Positions 46,601 to 59,364 of a stretch of DNA of 64,000 nucleotides are shown piece by piece (positions within the stretch are counted from its first letter, which is position 1; the number at the start of each line of letters is the position of its first letter). The notes beneath the pieces are model-generated. The model was given only the letters and a program-made list of their open reading frames with translations. It ran no database searches and had not been told where the DNA came from. The position numbers and the translations under genes were made by a program. This DNA comes from Tillus elongatus (taxonomy: Eukaryota > Arthropoda > Insecta > Coleoptera > Cleridae). The stretch is from the NCBI GenBank assembly GCA_964006375.1, contig OZ023267.1, forward strand, positions 34,917,766 to 34,981,765. Direction: 5' to 3'.

Positions 46601-46958
46601 TTTTCTACTCATGACTCTTTTTCGAACTCGTGGTTTCGATTTTAAACTGCCAGTAGTACGACTCCTGATTTCCAGCTTTTAAAATGCCATGTGAGATTTA
46701 GAATTATTAGGAAACCTTTCTGTCCACACTACTGCAGCTTTTCTGTAGTTTTCTCTGCATTCCCCTAAAATGAACAACATATCAAAACGCACATAAAATT
46801 GTTTTTCGTATTTAATTGAGCATTAAACTGGGAAATAACCGTCAAAATGTCGAAATTCTCAATAGACTTCGGTAGAAATAACCCGTTTCCATGGAAGCAA
46901 ATAATAATCTACATCAACGTCCATTATAACAGGCTTGATAAATAATTTGAAATTATTT
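46601..46958. other. No gene seen
   Basis: Unassigned, with an A-rich run at 46565-46600 on its left border. Confidence 0.4.
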
Positions 46959-47770
46959 TTACTTACAGATCGTCAAAACGTTTGGAAGCATCCCATCGGC
47001 GGCAAAAATTTTTTTCACTTAAAGGTCGTAAAAAGTATCAAAACATATAAAAATCACAATTTGGGAACGAATTTTTTTTGTCTGCCGGTGTGTAGATCTG
47101 TCGGTCTGTATGTCTGTCTGTTTGTAGCCACGATAACTTTAGAACGAATTAAGATATCGTCTTCAAATTTGGTATACTGTTAGCACTCAAAAAACGAACG
47201 GTTCGGATTGTTTTTGGGTAAAATCGCTTTAGGGGGTAGGGGACATCTGGTATTCTGTGCTGAAATTGAATTAGGGGTTGAATGTGTGGGGGTGGAATAT
47301 TGTTGAAAAAAATTTCGCATTTTTTTTCTAAACCGGCGTAAAAAGTCTCAAAACATATAGAAACCCTGATTATGAAAGAAACATTTTTTTTTGTCTGTCG
47401 GACGGTCGTCCTGTCGGTCTGTCGGAATGTACGTCTGTCTGTTAGTAGGCCCAATAACTATCGAACGAATTGAGATATCATCTTCAAACTTGGTATCCAG
47501 TTAGCACCCGACAAATGAACGCTTCGAATTGTTTTTGGGTAAGATCGCTTCAGGGGGCAGGGGATAAATAAGGGATGAATTGGTGAAAATGGATATTTTT
47601 TCAATAAAACTCGAGTATTATAACGTTGCAAAAGTTTGTGGGTACAGGAATACAAATATTTTTTTTGTGGTCAAGTCATGGGCCCTAAATTCATTCCATG
47701 AGAATGTTTTTATAAAGACAATAAATTATCACAGCTATGTGGAAGTTATGATTCAATTTGCAGCAATATT
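46959..47770 (+). mobile_element. Family-S element, first of a tandem pair
   Basis: It starts ACTTACAGATCGTCAAAACG and ends GCTATGTGGAAGTTATGATT. Two internal units about 310 bp apart (CGTAAAAAGTATCAAAACAT at 47028, GGCGTAAAAAGTCTCAAAAC at 47336) each carry a TCTGTC-rich tract, an AATTAAGATATCGTC / AATTGAGATATCATC block and GTTTTTGGGTAA. It is non-coding; short frames have no motif. Confidence 0.7.
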
Positions 47771-48640
47771 TTATTTCCACATTCTCATAACGGTTGGAAG
47801 TATCGCATCGGCGACAACAATTTCATTATTTTTTTTGGTTAAACCTCGTCAAAAGTGTCAAAACATATATAAAACATGATTTGGGAACGAATTTTTTTTT
47901 GTCTGTCGCTCTGTATGTCTGTTTGTTTGTAGCCTCGCTAACGGTAGAAATAATTGACGTATCGTCTTCAAATTTGGTATACAGTTAAAAAGTAAAAAGG
48001 TAAAATCGCTCCAGGGGGTAGGTGGTGGGGATGATTTGATGAAAATTGACATTCTTTCGTTAAAACTCGAGATATATAACGTTTTAGGGTTTGTTTTTTA
48101 GAAAACCTTCAATTTCATCGAACATCTGGTATTCTGTGCTATAATGAAACTAGGGGTTGAAAGTGTGGGGGTGGAATATCGGTGCAAGAAATTTCATATT
48201 TTTTTGCTAAAACGGCGTCAAAACTCTCAGAACGCTAAGAAAACTTTATTCTGGAACCAACATTTCTTGTCTGCCGGTCGGTCGGTCTGATGGTGGTGTC
48301 TGTACGTCTGTGTGTTAGTAGGCGCAATAACTTTCGAACGAATTGAAATATCATCTTCAAATTTGGTACACAGTTTGCGCCCGACAAAGGAACCCTTAAA
48401 ATTGTTTTGGGTAACATCGCTTCAGCGGGCAGGGGATAAATGAGGGGTGATTTGGTGAAAATTGACAAATTTTAAAACTCGAGTAGTATAACGTTTCTAT
48501 AGGTACAGGGATACGAAAATTTTCCTTGTGGTCAAGTTATGGACCCTAAATTTATTCCATGAGAATGTCTGTCTGAAGAGAATAAATTATCACAGCATCA
48601 CAGCTATGTGGAAGTTATGATTCAATTTACAGCACTATTT
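47771..48640 (+). mobile_element. Family-S element, second of a tandem pair
   Basis: It opens TTATTTCCACATTCTCATAA, directly abutting the first copy, and ends CAGCTATGTGGAAGTTATGA. It has the same two-unit interior, with a short CATCACAG duplication near its end. Head-to-tail abutment could reflect unequal exchange. Confidence 0.7.
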
Positions 48641-49632
48641 GTATTTTAACCTAATAAATTATAACTCCGTAACTAAAACAGCAAATCAAAAAGTTTTTGC
48701 AAACATATAGTACATTTATGTAGATTGTAATTTGATACAAAAAGGTACATTACCCCATATAAAATTCCAAATTACTCCCTGCCTTTTACACTAGAGAAGG
48801 TGGGGAAAATCTGTTAAAAGTATTTTTATATATGTCCTCCTGCGTCGCTATTACTTCACCAAAATTTTACACAAAAAAATTAAAGCGTTTTCGAGATATC
48901 CCCTTGTAACACTTAAAAAACTCACCTTACCTGACCTGTCCGTATAAACATATAAAAGTTTGAATGAACCTCGGAAATGTCGGAGTTAGACATCAAAGTC
49001 GAGTGAGAATTCTGCACAATTTTGATTAACCGTTTTAGTATCTTTTGGTCTAAGAAGGGTGATTTTTTTGGGGGCAATTAAAGGATGCCCATCCTCTACA
49101 TATAATATTTGCAAGTCTCGTGACATTTGTCATCCTGCTAGGTTACGCTAGCGAATAGCACTTTGTTGAATATTAATGGGGTTGAAGTCGAGACGAAGGG
49201 GTGACTAGATGTAAAGTTGAGGTTTCGCCACTTTATCTTGACCCCTGTTGTTATCGTCAGTTAGTAAAACGAGGGACCTGTATCACCCGTCTAACCTATA
49301 CCTGAGTATGGAAATATCTGGACACATGACCTTTGTACAGTTCGTGGCACACATACGACGCCATAGAATAACGATAGGGTACAAATAACAATAGGGCTCT
49401 GATGAGAAACGAACATAATAGACCAAATGCCTGACATTTAAGTTAATATGAAGGCATTTGAATTTGCAGTCGAGTTTTAAATGTGTGACGGGTAGCGGCA
49501 TAGAAAACTAGGCTCTTTGTGCTTTTATATAAGGGGTGATTTTTAAGTTTATCTATTAAGTTTAACTGGTTGTAGAACTCATAGAGACAAGTAACTTTTT
49601 CAAATAATTTCTCTCATTAAGATAAAGGTAAA
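48641..49632. other. No gene seen
   Basis: Unassigned AT-rich sequence without recognisable coding or repeat content. Confidence 0.4.
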
Positions 49633-50100
49633 AAAACTCTGGACGCAGCAAGTGCGTTATGGTAGTGAATTTTTAATAAATGCTTCAAATTTGAATAACC
49701 CAGTTTTATATAAACTTATAAAGTTAAATTTTGGTACGTAACAAGGTCTTTTCTAGGGAAAGGTATCCACCAAATTTTATTAAAATAACTTTGTAATTTT
49801 TGGAGGAAAAAATTTTTTTCGAAAGAAAATTTAAAATTTGAATAACTCAACTTTCTATAAACTGAGAAAGTTTAATTTTGGTACTTAGTAAGGTCTCTCC
49901 CAAGGCAACATATATAGTGCGTTTTATGAAAACTGCTTTGTTATTTTCGGAGAAAAACTTTTTTTTTTTAAAGAAAACTTAAAATTTTTCCGGAAAAACC
50001 CGTCCGATTTTCCTGGATAACGAACTCATCCAAGCCATTAATAAAAGAAAGGCACTTGCCGAGTTTCATTGAAATGGGTTAATTATTTTTTGAGATATCA

Positions 50101-50104
<4 letters not shown>
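49633..50104 (+). mobile_element. Family-T left half (terminus to TA core)
   Basis: The terminus CTCTGGACGCAGCAAGTGCG and GTTATGGTAGTGAATTTT is well preserved. Next come AAATGCTTCAAATTTGAATA, two AAGGTCT arm units, CCTGGATAACGAACTCATCC and GATATCAGACGGATA. The matching right half lies at 51736-51875. Confidence 0.7.

Positions 50105-50192
<88 letters not shown>
50105..50192. repeat. (TA)n, left part of a split T core
   Basis: A perfect TA tract following ATCAGACGGA. Confidence 0.95.
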
Positions 50193-51875
<1,683 letters not shown>

Positions 51876-52420
51876 AAGACCCCTAAAATGTAAAAACAGT
51901 CTAACCCTGTGGAAAGTAATGCATGGAATTATTGAGTTTATTATATTTTAACTGGATAAATTGCTTTAATTTCTCTCCATTGTGTTCCAAAGTTGTGTAC
52001 GACGCAACCAAAGGTCTGTAACGGCATGTAATAAATAAATAGGATGCACCGTATCACCTGACTCAAATTTTTGTTATTAAAAGTAGTCAAGAGTTATCGG
52101 TGTTGGAAATAATATACCACCAAATGACAAAGGCAATAAGTTTTAGGTAAACTGTATAACGTAAAAAGATTACTTGGTTTTGAAATCACTATTAGGAGAC
52201 GGTTAAAAAATTAATAATAAATTAATAAATAATTTACTAAAAACTAATTTTTACAAAATTAGTTGGATTAACAATTCTAAGGAGTTGGTTATATGGGATA
52301 TGATATAAACCAGAAAATGTATTTTAAAATAAAGTTAATTCAGTGAAATTAATTACACTGTGGGCACACTGTATTACAAAGTAACTGTATACCATGTTCA
52401 GCAAACAACTTTTTTTAACA
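51876..52420. other. No gene seen
   Basis: AT-rich and unassigned. Confidence 0.4.
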
Positions 52421-52675
52421 GACCGAATAGCTCACTTCGCGCGGTGAGTTTTCTCTAGAATTAAACTAGTAAGTTGCGGGTTCGAGCCCTGTAATCAGAC
52501 AGTCGGTCTTTTTTACTAGAATGTTGAAAGGCCGGCTTCTGATGAGTTATGGGTGGTGTACTTGGTTTATATGGGTATGTAAGCGTCCCCCGCACTACTC
52601 TAAGGCTTCTGGGTGCGGAGTTTTTCTAGTGTGGTGTTATTATTTTTGTTATTATATGAAATAAATAAAATTCTC
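52421..52675 (+). mobile_element. tRNA-derived SINE
   Basis: The head GACCGAATAGCTCACTTCGC and GCGGTGAG resembles a tRNA acceptor/D-arm with an A-box. CGGGTTCGAGCCC (52477-52489) contains a perfect B-box core (GGTTCGANNCC). AGACAGTCGGTC closes the acceptor-like stem (GACCGA ... TCGGTC). The anticodon region does not fold convincingly, and a non-tRNA body with TGGGTGCGGAG follows, ending in a T/A-rich tail, so this is a SINE and not a tRNA gene. Transcription would be by RNA polymerase III from the internal boxes. Confidence 0.7.
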
Positions 52676-53689
52676 TCAAACAAACATAAATTAATGTTTC
52701 CGTAGCACCATAGACAGAATAAGGTAATAATGTAACGCATAAAATTTACTTAATACTTGGTACCCACTGTAAACAACGGCAATGGCACTGGTTATCTTGC
52801 AAAGTCAATTTCTACAACCAAAATTGTTGTCTGGGTTTAAAAAAGGATACCAGCAAAATTACCAACAAGACGCTAATTAAATCTATGCGTGACATATTGA
52901 CATCACCGGTAAATTTATTGCCCTTCTCGGTGAACCTAAGTTTAAAGGAAATTCTGCTTTCAGATGCAATTCTAATTATTAATGAAAATAAATACGACTT
53001 ACCTCTTTATTTAAATGGGGACAATATGCATTGGAAACACTTTGTTGTTTATGTTCCCACAGAAAAAAGCAGTAAGTTAATGAGCCAGATAATGTTTACG
53101 ATAAAATGCATTAGGTAAGGGATTGACTTAACCAACAGCTTGCTAACAAGTCGCTTGCTGAACGTTTAACTTGAACGATGATATGGGAATAAAGGGAGAT
53201 AGTTAGGGAGAGAAGGAGATAGAAACCCTGTGTCATGTTGTTTCAAGGGCAGTTTTAAACATTACTAGACACCTGTGTAAATAACTTTAAAAAATCCGTG
53301 AAGTAGTTGGTAGCTTCCATATGCTCAAGTTGAACTTAAATGATATATTTTTGCAGTTTTTTTTTTAATTTAGGGGACATCTTTCAATATTGGTTCTGAT
53401 TGTAAATAAAAATTCTAAATGTGTATTATTAATTTAAGATTACGCCTAATTATTTAATTACTTATATTACCTCTTTTTATCTAAATTAGGATTGTAACAT
53501 GACTGGTATATACTTTAAATACTGCTTGCATTTTAAGAAAAAGAAAACTATAAGAAGAGCACTGTGGATTTATGTAGTTACCTCATTCTACGCTTTTATC
53601 TAAATTTTGAGTGTAACGTGATGGGTACAAGGTTTGCCTCAAACGATTACAACAGCTTGCTCAAAGACACGGAAAAGAAAATGCAAACT
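52676..53689. other. No gene seen
   Basis: A 77-codon frame at 52885-53118 has no domain I recognise. The rest is AT-rich. Confidence 0.35.
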
Positions 53690-54260
53690 TTCATCGTCGA
53701 ATCTTCTTATAAATAGACTTTTATCTCAAATCGGGTAGTCAGTTTACAAAACTGGGACAAAAGGAAACCCAAAAGATGTGATAGAGTGCCGGCGAAATAT
53801 TCTTTCAAAACAACTGCGTGGTACGCTATTTCAAACAATAGAATAGGTGGTCCATACGTTTTTCGAGAAAATTTAACTTTACAGAGATACTTGCAGTTTT
53901 TAAGCGGTGAAATAAGCGAAGTTATAAATTAAATGGCCCAACTTATGGTTTAAATGTGATTGGGCGCCAATTTATATTTCAGAAAATAGTCAATTTATCC
54001 TGGAACTATTTCGTGGTAAGATAATTGGACGTAAAAAGGAACAACTATGTACATCTAGAAGACCAGACCCAATCCCACTAGATTTGTTCTTATTTGAAGC
54101 AAAAAGTCTACAATCGCAGACCATTTCGAGTTGTTGACCATCTGCAGACATTAATTAAAGAGTATCAAATATTAGTCCTTAGTTTTCAAGACACGCTGCC
54201 AACGTAGTTTCTAGGGGAATCATTATTTGCATCGAGGGTTATGGCAGACATATCGAAGTA
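53690..54260 (+). pseudogene. Tc1/mariner transposase relic
   Basis: ISNNRIGGPYVFRENLTLQR followed by YLQFLSGEI matches the central block after the first catalytic domain. Near 54025 come IIGRKKEQ, RRPDPIPLDLFLFEAK (third Asp) and, at the end, FQDTLP with CIEGYGRHIEVL. The second-Asp block is not readable. It is old and heavily mutated. Confidence 0.6.
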
Positions 54261-54407
54261 CTATAATGATTCAACATTTATTATCAATTGTGATTTTGTT
54301 AATAAATATCAATGTATTAAATCAGAAAAACATTTAATTAAATTAATTTAGCAAGAACTGGAAATCTATTAATTATTGTCAAATGGTTTTGACAATTTTG
54401 GTATGTA

Positions 54408-54507
54408 GCATCGTTGAGCTTTTGTCATGTGACGCTTTTGTCATGTGACGCTTTTGTTATGTGATGAAAATGAAAAGAGTAAATTTTGTTATGAAATATC
54501 GAAACCG
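54408..54507 (+). repeat. Left flanking direct repeat of the LINE
   Basis: It contains three CTTTTGT(C/T)ATGTGA(C/T)G units, then AAAATGAAAAGAGTAAATTT and TTATGAAATATCGAAACC. The same sequence with one fewer unit lies at 56401-56482, on the other side of the LINE. Confidence 0.8.
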
Positions 54508-54529
54508 TTTGCCGGTGGATCGGTTTCAT

Positions 54530-55032
54530 GCTCAGGGACAGGGTGGTGTTCACCACACCCTGAGGGGGGGGGGGGTACTTTGCTGGCGGGGTGTCCGCAG
54601 GGGAGCGTTCTGTCTCCTTTGCTCTGGTGCCTAGTCGTGGACGGCCTGCTGGCGAGGCTCTCGGAAGAGGGGTATGAGGTACAGGGCCATGCGGACGACA
54701 TTGTCATCATAGTCCGAAGAAAGGTTACACAGTCAGTGTGGGAGCGCATGCAGATAGCACTGAAAGTGGTGAAAGGGTGTACGGTTGGTCAAGGGCTCGG
54801 GGTGAGCCCCGAGAAAGCAACCGTCATACCATTTACGAGGAGGAGGAAGTGGGATAGCCACAGAACTCTCACTCTATATGGTAGGAACATTCCAATGGCC
54901 AGGGAGGTAAAATATCTTGGGGTCGTATTTGACTCTAAGATAACCTGGAATGGTCACGTTGAAAACATACTGCGTAAGGCAGTCATGACTTTAGCCGTCA
55001 CTAGGCGGCTATATGGAAAACGTGGGGACTAA
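54530..55032 (+). pseudogene. LINE reverse transcriptase fragment
   Basis: GCPQGSVLSPLLWCLVVDGL is the template-grip block. GHADDIVIIVRR carries the two catalytic Asp with His in place of the usual Tyr/Phe/Ala position. VKYLGVVFDSKITWNGHV is the thumb. The N-terminal fingers and the endonuclease are absent. Confidence 0.8.
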
Positions 55033-55040
55033 GACTTAGT

Positions 55041-56324
55041 ATGGCCCACTGGCTGTACACAAGGGTGGTCAGACCATCGTTAACATACGCGGCACTGGTT
55101 TGGTGGCCTAATGTGACACAATACAGTTCCAAACCAAAACTAGGCAAGATCCAAAGGATGGCTTGCCTAGGCATCACAGGGGCCATGTCTTCAACCCCAA
55201 GAGCCGCTATGGAGGTGTTGCTGGATCTGCCCCCCCCCCCCCCCCCCGACACTTAGCTATTATGGGGGAGGCCAGGCTAGGACTATACAGACTAGCCTGC
55301 AATGGTAGGCTGAAGATCAACCCAGGCTTCAGGGGCCACTTCAAAATGCAGGAGATCGTGAAGGAGTCCATGCTTGAAATGAGGTCAGACGTCGCTAGCC
55401 CGCGAATCTGCAGGGAAAAAAACTTTTGCAGTGGATATCCTCGACCGTGAGGCATGGAGGGAGGAGACGCCGGGAATACCACGGGGCACGCGTGTCTTGT
55501 TCACGGACTGTGGGACTGTGGCAGGTCTTTATTTGGAAGGACTGATGGTGTCATAGTATTTCCCTCGGAGCCCATGCAAAGGTCTTTCAGGCCGAAATTT
55601 AAGCCATCCTGCACTGTGTGCGGGAGAACAAGAGGAGGGGCTACACCAACAGGAGGACCCTCATAGCCACAGACAGCCAGGCAGCCCTTAAGACGCTAAG
55701 TAGCCCACGGGTAAATTCCTGACTGGTGAGTGAGTGCCGAAACGAGACGAGCGACTTGGCTGGGCAGAATGAGGTCACCCTTATCTGGGTGCCAGGTCAC
55801 TCGGGGTTCAAAGGCAATGAAGAAGCTGACAATCCCGCGAAGAGAGGGTCAGCAGAACCATTTATGGGACCAGACCCGTTCTGGGCGTGACAAAGAGCAC
55901 CGCCAGGGTAGCCATTAAGTCCTGGGTCAGAAGACACAAGGTGTACTGGGCAGACTGTCCAGGGCTCAGACATGGGAAGTGAGTAATTGACGAACCCAGT
56001 TCAAAGAGAGCTGTGGAGCTGCTAAATCTTAGCACAGGACAGCTCAGAAACATAGCAGGTCTCTTGACGGGACACATGGCCGTCAAGAGACACCTGCATA
56101 AAATGGGGCGGTTCGAGGGGGACCTCGCATGCAGACTCTGCGGCGAGGGGGAGGAATCAGCCCAGCCCATCTTGTGCGAGTGTAAAGCTCTGGACCGCAA
56201 AAGACAACTGATCTACGGTCAGTCTAGACGGGAGACAGTGCATTATAAAACTTCACCCTACCAATCGCTGTGCAGACTAGTTCAAGGCACAGTGATTCTG
56301 GAATGGGTGGAGGAAAAAGACTAA
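55041..56324 (+). pseudogene. LINE RNase H and C-terminal zinc knuckle, frameshifted
   Basis: RVVRPSLTYAALVWWPNV leads out of the thumb, interrupted by the poly-C run. RNase H pieces follow: LIATDSQAALKTL (catalytic Asp kept) and LIWVPGHSGFKGNEEAD. The last frame (56013-56324) has CRLCGEGEESAQPILCECKA, in which the knuckle His is replaced by Pro; the reverse copy keeps His. Confidence 0.8.
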
Positions 56325-56400
56325 GGGCATGCACAATAAGCCAAAGGTTGCAGTGCTATCGGAGCGCCAAAGCCGCGGACGTGCCCTGAGGAAGAAAAAA

Positions 56401-56482
56401 AATTGTTGAACTTCTGTCATGTGACGCTTTGTCATCTGATGAAAATGAAAAGAGCAAATTTTGTTATGAAATATCGAAACCA
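56401..56482 (+). repeat. Right flanking direct repeat of the LINE
   Basis: TGTCATGTGACGCTTTGTCA, GATGAAAATGAAAAGAGCAA and TTATGAAATATCGAAACC match 54425-54507 with a few changes. See the finding on the long duplication. Confidence 0.8.
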
Positions 56483-56939
56483 GATCAATCTTGCATCAAG
56501 TATTGACTTAATTTTAATTGCATATTTGTAATTCTTTTTAAAATATCCAACTAAAAACATTCTCAAACAGAACAAATGTCTTTTGTAGATAGGTGAGTGT
56601 TTTCAGATTTTAATAAACTCAAATGAGCCAAAAGGTTGTTAGGTTAGGAAAACGTGGAAAAAACAACGCAGTCCAAATTTGTTTAAAATAGATACGTGGG
56701 CAGAAAACTGAAAAGGAAATTACTTTTGTATTTAGCATTTTTCGAGATTTTAAAAAATAACCCACCTTCTTGTAATTTTCTTGAAAATATGTAAAATTTG
56801 ATATGTACTGTTACAGCACTTAAAATGATAGACCATATAAATGTATATGTTTTTATTTATGTAAAATTAAAATGATTTCTTTTTCTGACACCTGTTAGTT
56901 GAAAGTCGCCATTAATTTTTGGTAAGTCAGATTAATGTT
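56483..56939. other. No gene seen
   Basis: AT-rich and unassigned. Confidence 0.4.
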
Positions 56940-57850
<911 letters not shown>

Positions 57851-57854
57851 AATT

Positions 57855-58066
57855 AATAAAGCTCAATATATCCGTTATTATATAAGATATGAAGAAAATT
57901 TGTATATATTAATTATAGGGTGTCTTGAGCTACATCTTAAAATAATATTTCTGCAATCACAGGGTGGCCCATAAGGCGTTGGTGATACAAATTTCCTTTT
58001 TTTAATCAAACACGCCTTATGTTATTGCATTTTCCATCGAAATATAATGCATATTTGTGAGAAAAT
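57855..58066 (+). repeat. Repeat U, copy 2
   Basis: It matches 10310-10540; CACAGGGTGGCCCATAAG is identical in both. It directly abuts a short T element. Confidence 0.6.
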
Positions 58067-58388
58067 AAATTCTGGACGCAGCAAGTGCGTTATGGTAGCG
58101 AATTTTGATCAAATGTTTCATATTTGAACAGCTCAATTCGCTATTAACCTATAAGGTTGACCAAGAAACGTGTTTTTTCGGGAACATTTTAAGTTTACTT
58201 TTGGAAATTTTTGTACATTTTCACACAATAAAGTTATTTTAATGGAACATGGCACATTGTTTTTACTATATAGGTTATACTGGTAACCAAATTTGATGCC
58301 TGCTTTCTTAAAAAAACACACATATTTGTTATTAAAAACATTTTTATGAAAATTCACTACCATAACGCACTTGCTGCGTCCAGAATTT
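58067..58388. mobile_element. Short family-T MITE, about 320 bp, both ends intact
   Basis: The left end AAATTCTGGACGCAGCAAGT and right end ACTTGCTGCGTCCAGAATTT are perfect inverted partners. The inverted repeat continues to over 40 bp (GCGTTATGGTAGCGAATTTT). The interior lacks (TA)n and holds a short arm (GACCAAGAAACGTG, TAAAGTTATTTTAATGG). It is non-autonomous. Confidence 0.8.
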
Positions 58389-59159
58389 TTTTTGAAATGT
58401 TCAAGTGAAAATGAGGGTATGAAGGACTAAATCAGAGGATCCGCTGGAATTAGAACGCGAAACAATACATATTTTAGTTTTTGTAAAGAAATGTTTCAAT
58501 AAATAAATAGTCACTTCTGAAAAGGTCATTGGTTCGTTGAACAGTTTTCTCTGTCAAACTTACATAATTACATCATTACATATGTTTTTGTTGTTAGATT
58601 GTACCTGAATGGAAAGGAAGTGGTCACTTAAACGGTATAAATCATTTAAGCGCCGCTGTTATTACAATCTCGATTATTAAACATGCTAATATAATAATAA
58701 TTATCTAGATAAAAGATAGTAATCTGTTGCTGTACTTGTTCCAGTTCGATTTACATATTAAAATATTCATAAAACAGCGATCATGTATCTCGGACATGAG
58801 ACGACAACTAATTTTGTTATGGTCCAAGTTTTGTGGTAGGTAGATATTTTAATTCATACTTAGATGCGTATCCCAGTCTAGTCGTATAACTCGAGAGCGT
58901 TTATTTAATAGTTACTGTTATTAAGTTACATCAGATGACGTGATAAAAACCTTATCGCAATAAATTTATAGGTGCGACCTTGGTTGGGACATTACCCTAT
59001 TAATTACAGATTTCTAAGGTAAAAATTTGAGAACTGAATCCGACTTACCTATTTGCAAAAATTATACATAGAAATGTCATTTTGTAAAAGTACGGACGCA
59101 GCAAGTACGTCATGGAACTGAATTTTCATGTTCAATGTTTTTAATAACCATGTGTCCTT
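58389..59159. other. No gene seen
   Basis: Unassigned. A diverged T terminal motif (TACGGACGCAGCAAGTACGT) lies at 59092. Confidence 0.4.
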
Positions 59160-59267
59160 TTAGTGAATTCACTAATAGAGAGGTATCGACGGTGAGACCT
59201 TCGGAAAATTGCTTTAAATGAGCGCGTATTAGGGCCGCTGGAACCAATTTCCGTGGTCAGTTAAAAC

Positions 59268-59269
<2 letters not shown>
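59160..59269 (-). mobile_element. Family-T right arm, reverse
   Basis: TTTTAGTGAATTCACTAATA and GAGAGGTATCGACGGTGAGA, AATGAGCGCGTATTAGGGCC and CCGTGGTCAGTTAAAACG are the reverse of the arm following (TA)n. The partner arm is missing because the DD41D element follows the TA tract. Confidence 0.65.

Positions 59270-59362
<93 letters not shown>
59270..59362. repeat. (TA)n between a T arm and a DD41D element
   Basis: A perfect TA tract ending TATATGTAGGGTGGGCATTG. Confidence 0.95.

Positions 59363-59364
<2 letters not shown>

Larger units (their letters stand above)
54508..56400 (+). mobile_element. I/R1/LOA-like LINE, 5'-truncated, forward
   Basis: It starts inside reverse transcriptase and ends GCCCTGAGGAAGAAAAAAAA. 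Order of domains: reverse transcriptase with the PQG and ADD blocks, thumb, RNase H and C-terminal zinc knuckle. A run of ten G (about 54566) and of fifteen C (about 55233) lie inside. Frames change at least four times. The closest relative in the window is the reverse copy at 27727-28850. Confidence 0.85.

Noticed and set aside
52421..52510. tRNA gene
   Set aside because: The B-box is good, but the anticodon arm does not fold and the sequence continues into a SINE body with an A/T-rich tail.
52539..52546. CTGATGAG in the SINE considered as a hammerhead core
   Set aside because: No stem II followed by GAAA lies downstream within a plausible distance.
52885..53118. 77-codon frame as a small host gene
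   Set aside because: No recognisable domain, splice or promoter signals. Such lengths are expected by chance.
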